A stretch of 35,783 bases of DNA, taken from NCBI GenBank assembly GCA_012512325.1, contig JAAZEL010000024.1, positions 1 to 35,783 on the forward strand. The letters run 5' to 3'. The stretch comes from Candidatus Fermentithermobacillaceae bacterium (GTDB taxonomy: Bacteria > Bacillota > Sulfobacillia > Fermentithermobacillales > Fermentithermobacillaceae). Below, piece by piece: positions 1 through 7,336 of this stretch (position 1 is its first letter; every line of letters starts with the position of its first letter). The position numbers and the translations under genes are program-made. The notes under the pieces are model-generated. The model did no database searches and was not told the DNA's origin. It saw only the letters and a list, made by a program, of their open reading frames with translations.

Positions 1-52
1 GACCAAGGATCATTGCAGCTGCTAGCGCAGTAGCAATAAGTCTCTTCATCAT
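1..52 (-). CDS. N-terminus of a secreted protein, cut by the window edge
   Basis: Only the first 17 codons are present, starting at the ATG at 52 and running off the left edge. They read MMKRLIATALAAAMILG, which is a positively charged start followed by a hydrophobic Ala/Leu run, typical of a Sec signal peptide or lipoprotein signal. An AAAGGAGG ribosome binding site lies 12 nt upstream. A second ATG follows directly and could also be used. The mature protein is not visible, so no function can be given. Its likely promoter is at 401-429, which implies a long leader. Confidence 0.6.
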   Translation of the reverse strand, partial: MMKRLIATALAAAMILG

Positions 53-791
53 GCTTACAAGTTTCCTCCTTTACTTCTCGGTATTCGGTACCTTCCAGTA
101 CTCAACCGGTTCATATTCTCACGTTACTCGAGGTTAACACACTTGGGTTTTCCGCCGCTTCCGACTTAAGCCCAGGATCCCTCCTCTCAAGGTTTTGTTT
201 CACAGCCTTCCACCTTGCCCGGATTGGTCCCTCCGGTCTCGGAGGGGACTCCCTGTGTTTATAAATTAGGAGTCCTGTATAAACTGGTTCGTCTAGGGAG
301 CTCTTCTCCGGGTAGGTCATTCCTGTTTTCCGGTTGACTGTACTTGTACCGGTCGTCTTTCTGTGAAAATGCGCCTTGTCATGTTCCCAGGCTATGGCTG
401 ATTATAGCACCTGCACCAAGCCAGGTCAATCGTTCACGCCCAGGGAACTTTAGGTTATGCACCGATCTTCTGTTGTCAAAAACACAATACTCCAACTAAG
501 GGCTCAGCGTCCTATCTATTCGTCTCTATTCGTCGTCAATTGCTAAAATCCTTCTTCCGGATATCGATCTTGGCAAGAAATTAACCAAAGTTCCAATTCC
601 TTGAAGCAGGCTTCTACCAGGACATTCATTCCTGCCCTGTATAACGCTTCCTCTAGTTGTTTCGTCCGCCTCTCGAGGTTAATTAGACGCCTAGGAGCAA
701 TATTTGTTCCTCAGAGGATTATCTTTCTACACAAAGGGCGATTTCCCTTCTTCAGGCGCCCGGAACCCGCATGGTACAAGGGATGTCCGCC
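53..791 (-). other. Gene-free stretch holding the long leader of the left-edge gene
   Basis: No convincing gene lies between the partial secreted protein and the end of the PhzF-family gene. From the promoter at 401-429 to the start codon at 52 is about 340 nt of presumed leader. It contains a hairpin at about 225-250 (GTCCC-TCCG type arms) and a short GGTA/TACC hairpin near 85-95, just before the ribosome binding site. I compared it by eye with T-box, SAM, lysine, cobalamin, FMN, glycine and c-di-GMP riboswitch signatures and recognised none. A 69-codon open frame inside the leader (111-320) has no good ribosome binding site and looks accidental. In 430-791 I see nothing beyond a weak 5-bp hairpin at 734-749. 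Confidence 0.5.
401..429 (-). promoter_or_regulatory. Strong sigma-A promoter for the left-edge secreted protein
   Basis: On the minus strand a -35 TTGACC (424-429) is followed by a 17-nt spacer and a perfect -10 TATAAT (401-406). Both hexamers and the spacing match the vegetative consensus. The predicted transcription start is near 394, about 340 nt upstream of the start codon at 52. Confidence 0.7.
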
Positions 792-1832
792 TCACGGGAG
801 CTCCATCCGGCCCTTCATCACCGTGACGGCGCTTCCCCCGACCCGCACAGACCTTATCTCCCGTCCTTCCACGCCTATCTCCACGTGGATCGCAGACGGC
901 CTTCCCATCACATGGCCCTGCTCACATATAATACGCGTCACAGGTTGTTTTATGTCCACCAGCCGGTTGAGCACAAGATAGGCCCCGGTCGCCCCTGAAG
1001 CCGTGCCTGTGGCGGCTTCTTCGGGTATCCCCACGGCAGGGGCGAAATCCCTGCAGTGGACGGTGGACCCAGTCTCTACCGTATCCATGGAGAAGCAGTG
1101 GACGCTCACCAGCTTCCGTTCATTGCAGAACTGGGCCAGGGCTCCCATGTCCGGCCTCATTGAAAGCAACGCCTCCATGGAAGTTACGGGCACGATCAGA
1201 TCCCAGAGCCCCGTGGAGACCGCCTGGGGCTTAGGCCCCTGGAACCCGGTCAGGCTCCCTTGGGGCGCCTTGAGAATCCGTTCAAGTTCCGCCAAATCCG
1301 CTTGCTCCAGGGTGAATCCCACTTGGGGAAGGGCCTGGGTCATCATCACCCGGGCCGGCCCCCCTTCACAGCCGAACAACAGGTCCACAGGCAGCACCCC
1401 GGCACCTGTTTGCTGGAACACACGGGTTTCCCCCTCAGGGTCTCCCGACCCGTCTCCCGGGGATACAACCCCCAGCTCCATAAGGAGCCAGAAGGTAGCT
1501 ATGGTCGCGTGTCCGCACAGGTCCACCTCGGCCGCGGGAGTGAAGAACCGCACATGGAAATCAGGTCCGTCAGCGTTCTCCTTGGTTTGCCTGAGATCCG
1601 TCACAAAGGCCGTTTCCGACAGCTGCATCTCCCTGGCGATTTTCTGCATCAGTTCAGGTGACAGCCCTTCTGCCCGGGGCACCACACCTGCAGGGTTGCC
1701 TCCGAAAGGCACGTCGGTAAACGCATCCACCTGGTAGATTTCGATTTGCCGCCTGCCACGCATGGCGTGCCACTCCGGCCCAAGTCGGCCTCCCGCTGCA
1801 CACCGCCTGCCTGTCTTATCCCGGTGATCCAT
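792..1832 (-). CDS. PhzF-family isomerase/epimerase-like protein
   Basis: Member of the PhzF family, which shares the diaminopimelate-epimerase fold and catalyses proton shifts or isomerisations; the substrate here is unknown. The family opening IEIYQVDAFTDVPFGGNPAGVV-like block is present, as are the SETAFV segment carrying the usual catalytic glutamate, the GHATIAT motif and the late EEAATGTASG block. I chose the ATG at 1832 because GGAGGG lies 9 nt upstream, giving 346 residues. The ATG at 1763 gives 323 residues, nearer the usual family length of about 300, but has a weaker ribosome binding site. It is the last gene in the run downstream of pyrG. A role in lysine or amino-acid metabolism would be only inference from position. 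Confidence 0.85.
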   Translation of the reverse strand: MDHRDKTGRRCAAGGRLGPEWHAMRGRRQIEIYQVDAFTDVPFGGNPAGVVPRAEGLSPELMQKIAREMQLSETAFVTDLRQTKENADGPDFHVRFFTPAAEVDLCGHATIATFWLLMELGVVSPGDGSGDPEGETRVFQQTGAGVLPVDLLFGCEGGPARVMMTQALPQVGFTLEQADLAELERILKAPQGSLTGFQGPKPQAVSTGLWDLIVPVTSMEALLSMRPDMGALAQFCNERKLVSVHCFSMDTVETGSTVHCRDFAPAVGIPEEAATGTASGATGAYLVLNRLVDIKQPVTRIICEQGHVMGRPSAIHVEIGVEGREIRSVRVGGSAVTVMKGRMELP

Positions 1833-2019
1833 ATTTATCTTCCCTCCGCCAAATTTATGACCCCTAGAGCCAGGATCCCGGCCCACCCCGGGGCTGCCCA
1901 AGCCATGCCGGCACATACAGTATTATCCGGCCTCTCCTCGATATTACGGCACCTAAGCCCGGTTTGCCTGCAGATCGAAAAGGGCCCGGAAACCCGGGCC
2001 CTATGGCAATGGCTTCCCG

Positions 2020-3648
2020 TTACTTCCCTAATTCAGCCCGCTTCAAACCCGCAGCCACAAACTCCCTGAACAGCGGGTGGGGCCTGTTTGGCCTCGACAG
2101 CAGCTCGGGATGGAACTGGGTGCCGAGGAACCACGGGTGGCCCTGGAGTTCCAGTATCTCAATAAGCCCCCTGGCGGGCCAAATCCCCACGGGGACCAGC
2201 CCCGCCTGGGCCAGCCTCTGCACATACATGGGGTTTATCTCAAACCTGTGCCTGTGACGCTCTGAGATGTACTCCTTGCCGTAGGCTTTCCACGGGATGG
2301 AGCCTTCCTTGAGGCGGCACTCGTAGAGCCCCTTGCGCATCCAGGTGCGCATATCCCCCGCGTGCTCAAGCTCTTTCTGCTCGGGCATGAGGTCTACCAC
2401 AGGGTGGGTGGTATCGGGGCCAAACTCGGTTGAATGGGCGTCCGCAAGCCCCATCACGTTCCTGGCGATTTCAATCACCGCGCACTGGAGCCCCAGACAT
2501 ATCCCGAAGAAGGGCACCTTGTTCTCCCTTGCCCACCTTATGGCCTTGAGGATGCCTTCGATGCTCGCGCCGTCGGAACCGCCGGGCACCAGGATCCCGT
2601 GGGCGTCGCCCAGGAGCTCGGCCACTTCGTCATCCCCTGCGCCGGACAGTTTGTCCGAGTCTACCCAGATGATCTCCGCACGGGCGTCGTTTGCCAGGCC
2701 CCCGTGGTGGAGGGCTTCAGCCACGCTCTTGTATGCATCGTGGAGGGCAACGTACTTGCCTACAACGGCGATATTGCACCTGCCTTTGGGATGGGCTGTC
2801 TTGTAGGCGATCTCCTCCCACTCCCTGAGGTCAGGCTCCCTTGGCGGCAGCCTGAGCTGCTTCTCCACGATCTTGCCCAAGCCTTCCCTTTCCAGCATTA
2901 CGGGCACTTCGTAGATGCTCCTGGCATCCAGGTTGGATATCACCGCTTCCACTTCCACGTTGCAGAAAAGGGCGATTTTCTCTTTCATCTCAGTGGAGAG
3001 GGGATGACCGGACCTGCACACTATGATGTCAGGCTGGATACCGATTGACCTCAGTTCCGCCACGCTGTGCTGGGTGGGCTTGGTCTTGAGCTCCCCTGTC
3101 ATGGGCAGGTGGGGAATGAGGGTTACATGGATGTAAACGGTGTTCTCGGCGCCTACGTCAGTCCTGAACTGGCGTATGGCTTCCAAAAAAGGAAGGCCTT
3201 CTATGTCTCCCACGGTGCCTCCCACTTCAACCAGGACCAGTTCCGCCTGGGATTCGGCGGCGACCCTCCTGATCCTGTCCTTGATCTCGTTTGTAACATG
3301 GGGAATAACCTGGACCGTGCTCCCGTCGTAACCGCCCCTTCTTTCCCTGGCGATCACCGCACCGTACACTTGCCCTGTGGTGATGTTGTTTGCCCCGGTG
3401 AGGGACCGGTCGATGAACCGCTCGTAGTGTCCAAGGTCAAGGTCGGTTTCAGCACCGTCATCGGTGACGAACACTTCGCCGTGCTGAAGGGGGCTCATGG
3501 TGCCGGCATCCACGTTTACGTAAGGATCCATTTTCATGATGGTTACCGAATAGCCTCTGGCTTGGAGCAAGGTGCCGATGGACGCCGCGGTTATCCCCTT
3601 TCCCAAGCCTGAAACCACGCCTCCGGTGATGAATACATATTTGGCCAT
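2020..3648 (-). CDS. pyrG: CTP synthase (glutamine hydrolysing)
   Basis: Makes CTP from UTP, ATP and glutamine in the cytoplasm, the last step of de novo pyrimidine nucleotide synthesis. The 542-residue product has the synthetase opening [19 protein letters not shown] and, in the C-terminal class I amidotransferase domain, the nucleophile motif GICLGLQ and the GTQFHPE motif with catalytic His and Glu. Length fits the family (about 535-550). I chose the ATG at 3648 because MAKY is the canonical start; a TTG six codons upstream (3666) would add MRGFSS and is less likely. It lies downstream of rpoE, the common Bacillota arrangement, with a 316-nt gap and a terminator between them, so it probably has its own promoter. 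Confidence 0.97.
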   Translation of the reverse strand: MAKYVFITGGVVSGLGKGITAASIGTLLQARGYSVTIMKMDPYVNVDAGTMSPLQHGEVFVTDDGAETDLDLGHYERFIDRSLTGANNITTGQVYGAVIARERRGGYDGSTVQVIPHVTNEIKDRIRRVAAESQAELVLVEVGGTVGDIEGLPFLEAIRQFRTDVGAENTVYIHVTLIPHLPMTGELKTKPTQHSVAELRSIGIQPDIIVCRSGHPLSTEMKEKIALFCNVEVEAVISNLDARSIYEVPVMLEREGLGKIVEKQLRLPPREPDLREWEEIAYKTAHPKGRCNIAVVGKYVALHDAYKSVAEALHHGGLANDARAEIIWVDSDKLSGAGDDEVAELLGDAHGILVPGGSDGASIEGILKAIRWARENKVPFFGICLGLQCAVIEIARNVMGLADAHSTEFGPDTTHPVVDLMPEQKELEHAGDMRTWMRKGLYECRLKEGSIPWKAYGKEYISERHRHRFEINPMYVQRLAQAGLVPVGIWPARGLIEILELQGHPWFLGTQFHPELLSRPNRPHPLFREFVAAGLKRAELGK

Positions 3649-3952
3649 AGAAGAAAACCCCCGCAACTATGAACGATACCTTCCGTAACAGTTGCTGTTT
3701 TCAAGGCAACACGCCTATACCTGTCACAAGTGTAGCACACCTAAACAGAATAACCTATGGCACCTTTTGAGTCCAGCGGATCTATAATCCGGTCAACCCG
3801 GTTTCGGCAAATCCGGGTAGTCTTCCGTGGAGATATTCCAGCATTCCGAGCATGGCAAATGCGTTGAAAGAACGTTCCAAGATAACGCCCCAAAAGCATA
3901 TGCCAAAGGGACGGGCCGAAAAAACGTGACAAAGGAACGCGCGATACAAGAA
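3649..3952 (-). other. pyrG upstream region
   Basis: No gene is seen between the rpoE terminator and pyrG. On the minus strand an extended -10 (TGC followed by TACACT, 3729-3734) is the best promoter candidate and would give a leader of about 75 nt. I see no good -35 for it. In Bacillus subtilis pyrG is controlled by CTP-sensitive reiterative transcription and an attenuator. I do not see a clear attenuator hairpin with a U-run here, so such control is not supported. Confidence 0.35.
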
Positions 3953-3980
3953 GGAGGAGTCCGGTCAGGCCGGCTCCTCC
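3953..3980 (-). terminator. Intrinsic terminator overlapping the rpoE stop codon
   Basis: The minus strand folds into a strong stem: GGAGGAG then CCGG pair with CCGG then CTCCTCC, with one bulged base and a 5-nt loop. A TTCTTGT tail follows. The rpoE stop codon (3965-3967) lies in the loop, so the hairpin uses the end of the coding sequence. The tail is only partly U-rich. Confidence 0.6.
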
Positions 3981-4420
3981 TCATCGGGATCTTCGATATC
4001 GTCGTCATCTAGAGGGAAATCTACGTCTTCCGGTTCTTCCTCGTAATCGTCATCCTCTGGTTCAGTTACGGCAACAAGCTCTTTCCTTAGTCTTTCCCCT
4101 GGGTTAGGCCTGCCGCCTGTAGGAACCTCCAACACCTTGTAAGACTGGCCTTTCACGGTCCATTCCCTTAGCCCGCACAAACCTGAACCCTGGTTTACGA
4201 ACCTGCTGTCGATGTTGATTTCCGTGTGTATTCTGGCTTTGGTCTTGGCCGGGTCCTGTCCGGGCCTAAGGCCTTTTTGCTCAAGGACCTGTTCCACCAA
4301 CTCTTTGTATTTCATAGGCTCACGGCGTTCTTTCAGGATACGGTATGCGATGTCGGCTACTGAAAGATCCGGCCGGAGGTCATGCTGTTGGACTGTTCCT
4401 TGCACATGCCCCACCCCCAA
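3965..4420 (-). CDS. rpoE: DNA-directed RNA polymerase delta subunit
   Basis: Delta factor of Bacillota RNA polymerase, which helps recycle the enzyme and sharpens sensitivity to initiating nucleotides. The N-terminal part (about residues 15-90) looks like the HARE-HTH domain, with the SVADIAYRILKERREPMKYKE-like helix set and the GLCGLREW block. The C-terminus is the expected disordered acidic tail, with runs such as EPEDDDYEEE and LDDDDIEDPDEEE. The neighbour pyrG supports the call. The start is uncertain. A TTG at 4420 has AGGA 8 nt upstream, while an in-frame GTG at 4405 has a G-rich stretch before it. The family is about 150-190 residues; this product is 151 or slightly less. Confidence 0.92.
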   Translation of the reverse strand: MGVGHVQGTVQQHDLRPDLSVADIAYRILKERREPMKYKELVEQVLEQKGLRPGQDPAKTKARIHTEINIDSRFVNQGSGLCGLREWTVKGQSYKVLEVPTGGRPNPGERLRKELVAVTEPEDDDYEEEPEDVDFPLDDDDIEDPDEEEPA

Positions 4421-4457
4421 CCATGAATTCCTAAGTAATTCTACTCATGTAGGGGGC

Positions 4458-5261
4458 TTAGTTCAACATGCGCCTGGACACCTCCTGGGCCAAATACGAT
4501 GCCACATCCTGGGGCCTCGTGCTGGGCCCGAAGCCGGCGTCGTAGCCCAGCTCAATAGCCAGGGCATGGGTGATCCTCGGCCCGCCTACAACCAGCACCA
4601 CTTGGTCCCTTAACCCCTCCGCTTCCAGGAGCTCAACCAGGTTGGTAAGATTGGCGAGATGCACGTTGCGCTCGGTGACCACCTGGGACACCAGGATTGC
4701 GTCGGCGCCTAGTTCTCTGGCTTTGGCTACCAATTCTTCATTCGGTACCTGGCTGCCCATGTTTACTACCTTGAAGGCGGAATATGCTTCCAATCCGCGG
4801 TTGCCTGCAAATCCCTTGTAGTTCAGTATGGCATCCAGCCCTACCGTATGAGCATCCGACCCGGTTGCCGCCCCCACCACGACCATGGGGCGCCCCAGGG
4901 TGTCCTGGACCAACTGATTTACGGCAGCCTGGTCAAGCTCTTCCCACATGGGCGCGGCTACCCTGAGTTTCGACAATTCCACCGCCCGGGTTAGCTTGCC
5001 GTACCCCACAAAGAAGGTGAACTCCTCCCCGATGGCAGTAGCTTCCGCTACCTGGGGATCTTCAAGGCCCATGAGTTTCATGGTTTGCCGGGCTGCCTCT
5101 TCTGCCAGAGGGCCGGCGGCAACAGGCAGGGTAAAGCTTACCTGCACAACTCCGTCATTGCGTTGATCCCCATATGGAAGCACAAGATCGCTGTGTGGGG
5201 CGTTGGCAGCCCTTCCGCCTGAAGTGGCCTGGCCGTTACCATTTCCCATTACGGTTTCCAT
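4458..5261 (-). CDS. kamE: D-lysine / beta-lysine 5,6-aminomutase, B12-binding beta subunit
   Basis: Small subunit of the adenosylcobalamin- and PLP-dependent aminomutase that moves the terminal amino group of L-beta-lysine (or D-lysine) to C5, giving 3,5-diaminohexanoate (2,5-diaminohexanoate from D-lysine). The 267-residue product carries the cobalamin DxHxxG motif as DAHTVG (136-141) and, just after it, NYKG with Lys149, which I align with the PLP lysine known in the clostridial enzyme. A late VVGGPRIT block fits the B12-domain GG motif. The start is the ATG at 5261, with GGGGAGG 10 nt upstream. The open frame extends 58 codons further but that part is repeat-derived. It lies 293 nt after kamD, an unusually large gap for two subunits of one enzyme. 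Confidence 0.95.
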   Translation of the reverse strand: METVMGNGNGQATSGGRAANAPHSDLVLPYGDQRNDGVVQVSFTLPVAAGPLAEEAARQTMKLMGLEDPQVAEATAIGEEFTFFVGYGKLTRAVELSKLRVAAPMWEELDQAAVNQLVQDTLGRPMVVVGAATGSDAHTVGLDAILNYKGFAGNRGLEAYSAFKVVNMGSQVPNEELVAKARELGADAILVSQVVTERNVHLANLTNLVELLEAEGLRDQVVLVVGGPRITHALAIELGYDAGFGPSTRPQDVASYLAQEVSRRMLN

Positions 5262-5335
5262 TGAATATATACCTCCCCTGCGACGTGAGAGATTATAAGG
5301 CCATAACATTCCAATTGGTGTAAATCCAAACCCGG

Positions 5336-5441
5336 TCCTGGAGACCTGAACCTCCTGGCCGGGCCCGGTGATGTAAACCCAGGCCCCATCCTGGACGCCC
5401 CAACCTCCCGGCGGGTCCCGGTGGCCTAGCCACATGGCCTG
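5336..5441 (-). repeat. 53-bp tandem duplication between kamD and kamE
   Basis: Within the 293-nt gap between kamD and kamE two consecutive 53-bp units (5336-5388 and 5389-5441) share TCCTGGA, AACCTCC and CCCGGTG at identical offsets, with divergence between these blocks. The rest of the gap (5262-5554) is very GC-rich and has no gene apart from an artificial upstream extension of the kamE frame. Confidence 0.6.
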
Positions 5442-5539
5442 GGCCTGGCCTGCCAGCCCGGTCTTCCTGGAAGAAGCCCGGCTACCGTGCCCGGGTCACA
5501 CTCCGCTCCCAGCGGCCCGGTTCCGGACGGGGCCCGGCG

Positions 5540-5553
5540 GGATTGATCAATCC
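5540..5553. repeat. 14-bp perfect palindrome just after kamD
   Basis: GGATTGATCAATCC reads the same on both strands and begins one base past the kamD stop codon. It could be a protein-binding site or fold as a short mRNA hairpin. There is no U-run after it on the minus strand, so it is not a convincing terminator. Confidence 0.5.
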
Positions 5554-5554
5554 A

Positions 5555-7111
5555 TCAGCTGAACAGCTCGGCCCGCAATGCTTCTTCTACCGGGTTCAAA
5601 TACCACTCGCCCTTCTTGAACACACCTTCCCTGCCCTTGCCTCCGGTTCTAAGCCGCTTCACACCTGCAAACACGCCTTCTGTAATCGCGGCAAACAGGC
5701 CTTTTTCGCTTACTTCTTCCAAGAGCTTTAGGGTGTCGTTCAAGATGGAGGCGGCGCGCCTGTCGATAAGCCCGTCCTGCTTGAACTCCAGGTTCTGCCC
5801 GAGCCCCTTTGCGGCACGCCGCATGTAAGCCGCCGCCCTGACTGACAGGTACCTGTCCTGGATCAGGGGTGTGTGTATGGCTTCAGTGAGCATGCCTACA
5901 AGATGGATGGATTGGCCCGTGAGCACCGAAACCAGGTTGAAATTCGAGTCAAGCACGTGAGATGTGAAGATGTCGCCTTTCTTGTGCACCGTAGGCGGCA
6001 TGTACTTGATCGGGCAATCGGGGAACAGCTGGCGTACCAGGAGTGCCATGGCCAGCTCGTAGCTTAGGCTGTCCTCGATGGACGGGTCAATTTCAAAGGC
6101 GTGGCCCAAACCTATCTGTTGGTCCTTAAGCCCTGCTTTCTTAGCAAAGTGGTAGTTCATGAACTGAGACGCCAGCACCGACGGGCCTGCGCCAAAAGCG
6201 TCAACCGTGGTGAGGTAGTTGTCCTCGCCCGTGTTTATGATGATTCCCGCATAGGCGTTGATCATCCGGGAGAAGTTCTGGTCCACGAAGGTGCGCTCCA
6301 TGTTGATGTCCCTGAAGAGGATGCCGTACATGGCGTCGTTGAGCATCATGTCAAGCCGCTCCACCGCGCCCATGTATGCTATCTCGGGCATGCAAAGCCC
6401 TGAGCAGTAGTTCACCAGCCTCACGTAGCGACCCAGCTTGCGGGATTCTTCGTCCAAGGCTTCCCGCATGAGCTTGAAGTTGGCTTGGGTGGCGTATGTG
6501 CCTCCAAATCCTTCAGTGGTAATCCCGTGGGGCACGAAATCCAGGAGGCTCTGTCCCGTTGAGCGTATCACCGCTATCACATCGGCTCCCTGGGACGCAG
6601 CCAACCTTCCCTGGACCGCATCTTCGTAGGTATTGCCTGTAGCGCATATCACATAAAGCCACGGCGTCTCGGTAACGGGAAGCTCCTCCAGCAGCGCTTC
6701 GCGCTCAGCCCGCCTGGCCCTTATCTTGTCTACCGAACCCTGGCAGATCTCCCGGGCCTTCTCCGTCACTGCTTCGGTGCCTTGCCATTCGATAGCCGAA
6801 AGGTCTGTCTCGCCCCGGGCTATCATCTCAGCCACCTGTTGGGGCGTCTTGTCCAGGGCAAGGCACGCATTTGCCAGGTGCATGGCTACCCCGTCGTGGA
6901 TCTTGCCTTTCTCGACCAGGTGGTTTACCACCACGTTGGGAAGGGGCACCCCGTCGGGTGTTACACCGTCCACGCCTGCAAACCTTGCCACAGTCCTTTC
7001 AATTGCCACTGTGCTCAGAGACGAAAGCTCTCTTGCAACCCGCGACGTGATGTCCTCTGAAAGCTCGTGGCACTTGTCTACTATCTTGGGATCTATACTG
7101 AGTTTAAGCAT
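5555..7111 (-). CDS. kamD: D-lysine / beta-lysine 5,6-aminomutase, alpha subunit
   Basis: Large catalytic (TIM-barrel) subunit partnering KamE in the B12/PLP-dependent 1,2-amino shift of lysine fermentation. The 518-residue product matches the expected length of about 515-520. It has recognisable family segments such as ICATGNTYEDAVQGRLAA, IAVIRSTGQSLLDFVPHG, NYCSGLCMPEIA and the INTGEDNYLTTVDAF region. The start is the ATG at 7111 with GAGGTGA about 9-12 nt upstream. It follows kamC after 225 nt of repeat-bearing DNA and precedes kamE after 293 nt. All lysine genes share one strand, so one long transcript from the sigma-54 promoter is likely, though internal promoters cannot be excluded. Confidence 0.96.
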   Translation of the reverse strand: MLKLSIDPKIVDKCHELSEDITSRVARELSSLSTVAIERTVARFAGVDGVTPDGVPLPNVVVNHLVEKGKIHDGVAMHLANACLALDKTPQQVAEMIARGETDLSAIEWQGTEAVTEKAREICQGSVDKIRARRAEREALLEELPVTETPWLYVICATGNTYEDAVQGRLAASQGADVIAVIRSTGQSLLDFVPHGITTEGFGGTYATQANFKLMREALDEESRKLGRYVRLVNYCSGLCMPEIAYMGAVERLDMMLNDAMYGILFRDINMERTFVDQNFSRMINAYAGIIINTGEDNYLTTVDAFGAGPSVLASQFMNYHFAKKAGLKDQQIGLGHAFEIDPSIEDSLSYELAMALLVRQLFPDCPIKYMPPTVHKKGDIFTSHVLDSNFNLVSVLTGQSIHLVGMLTEAIHTPLIQDRYLSVRAAAYMRRAAKGLGQNLEFKQDGLIDRRAASILNDTLKLLEEVSEKGLFAAITEGVFAGVKRLRTGGKGREGVFKKGEWYLNPVEEALRAELFS

Positions 7112-7134
7112 AATCCGGTATCACCTCACCCCTA

Positions 7135-7270
7135 TATATCTGCCGGCATCCACCACTATATCTGCCGACATCCACCACGCATCTGTGTATCTATATACAT
7201 GCCCGATAGGCATCTTTCTATATCTCAGCCGTCTTTCTATGTACTAGCCGTCATCGTACTAGCCGTCATC
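7135..7270. repeat. Tandem repeats between kamC and kamD
   Basis: Two 22-bp copies (7135-7156 and 7157-7178, one mismatch) contain TATATCTGCCG and CATCCACCAC. Further on, a 15-bp unit, GTACTAGCCGTCATC, occurs twice exactly (7241-7255, 7256-7270). Related AGCCGTCATCCAC pieces recur up to about 7345. No gene is seen in this 225-nt gap. Confidence 0.75.
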
Positions 7271-7336
7271 CACTTACATTGTCGGCCTCAAGCGCAACAA
7301 ACAGGAGACCGTCCTTCTACGTACCAAGATCAGCCG

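Noticed and set aside
111-320. 69-residue leader-encoded protein
   Set aside because: There is no properly spaced ribosome binding site, and the codon content and residue pattern are unremarkable.
53-400. T-box or other known riboswitch in the left-edge leader
   Set aside because: A GGTACCG string near 84-95 recalls the T-box motif, but the TGGNACCGCG context, specifier stem and terminator are not there.
734-749. Terminator after the PhzF-family gene
   Set aside because: The stem is only 5 bp with no U-run on the minus strand, and it competes with another weak fold.
1746-1763. Second sigma-54-like site (TGGCACG on the minus strand inside the PhzF-family gene)
   Set aside because: The -24 half matches but TTGC is absent at the required spacing; the downstream bases read GCGT.
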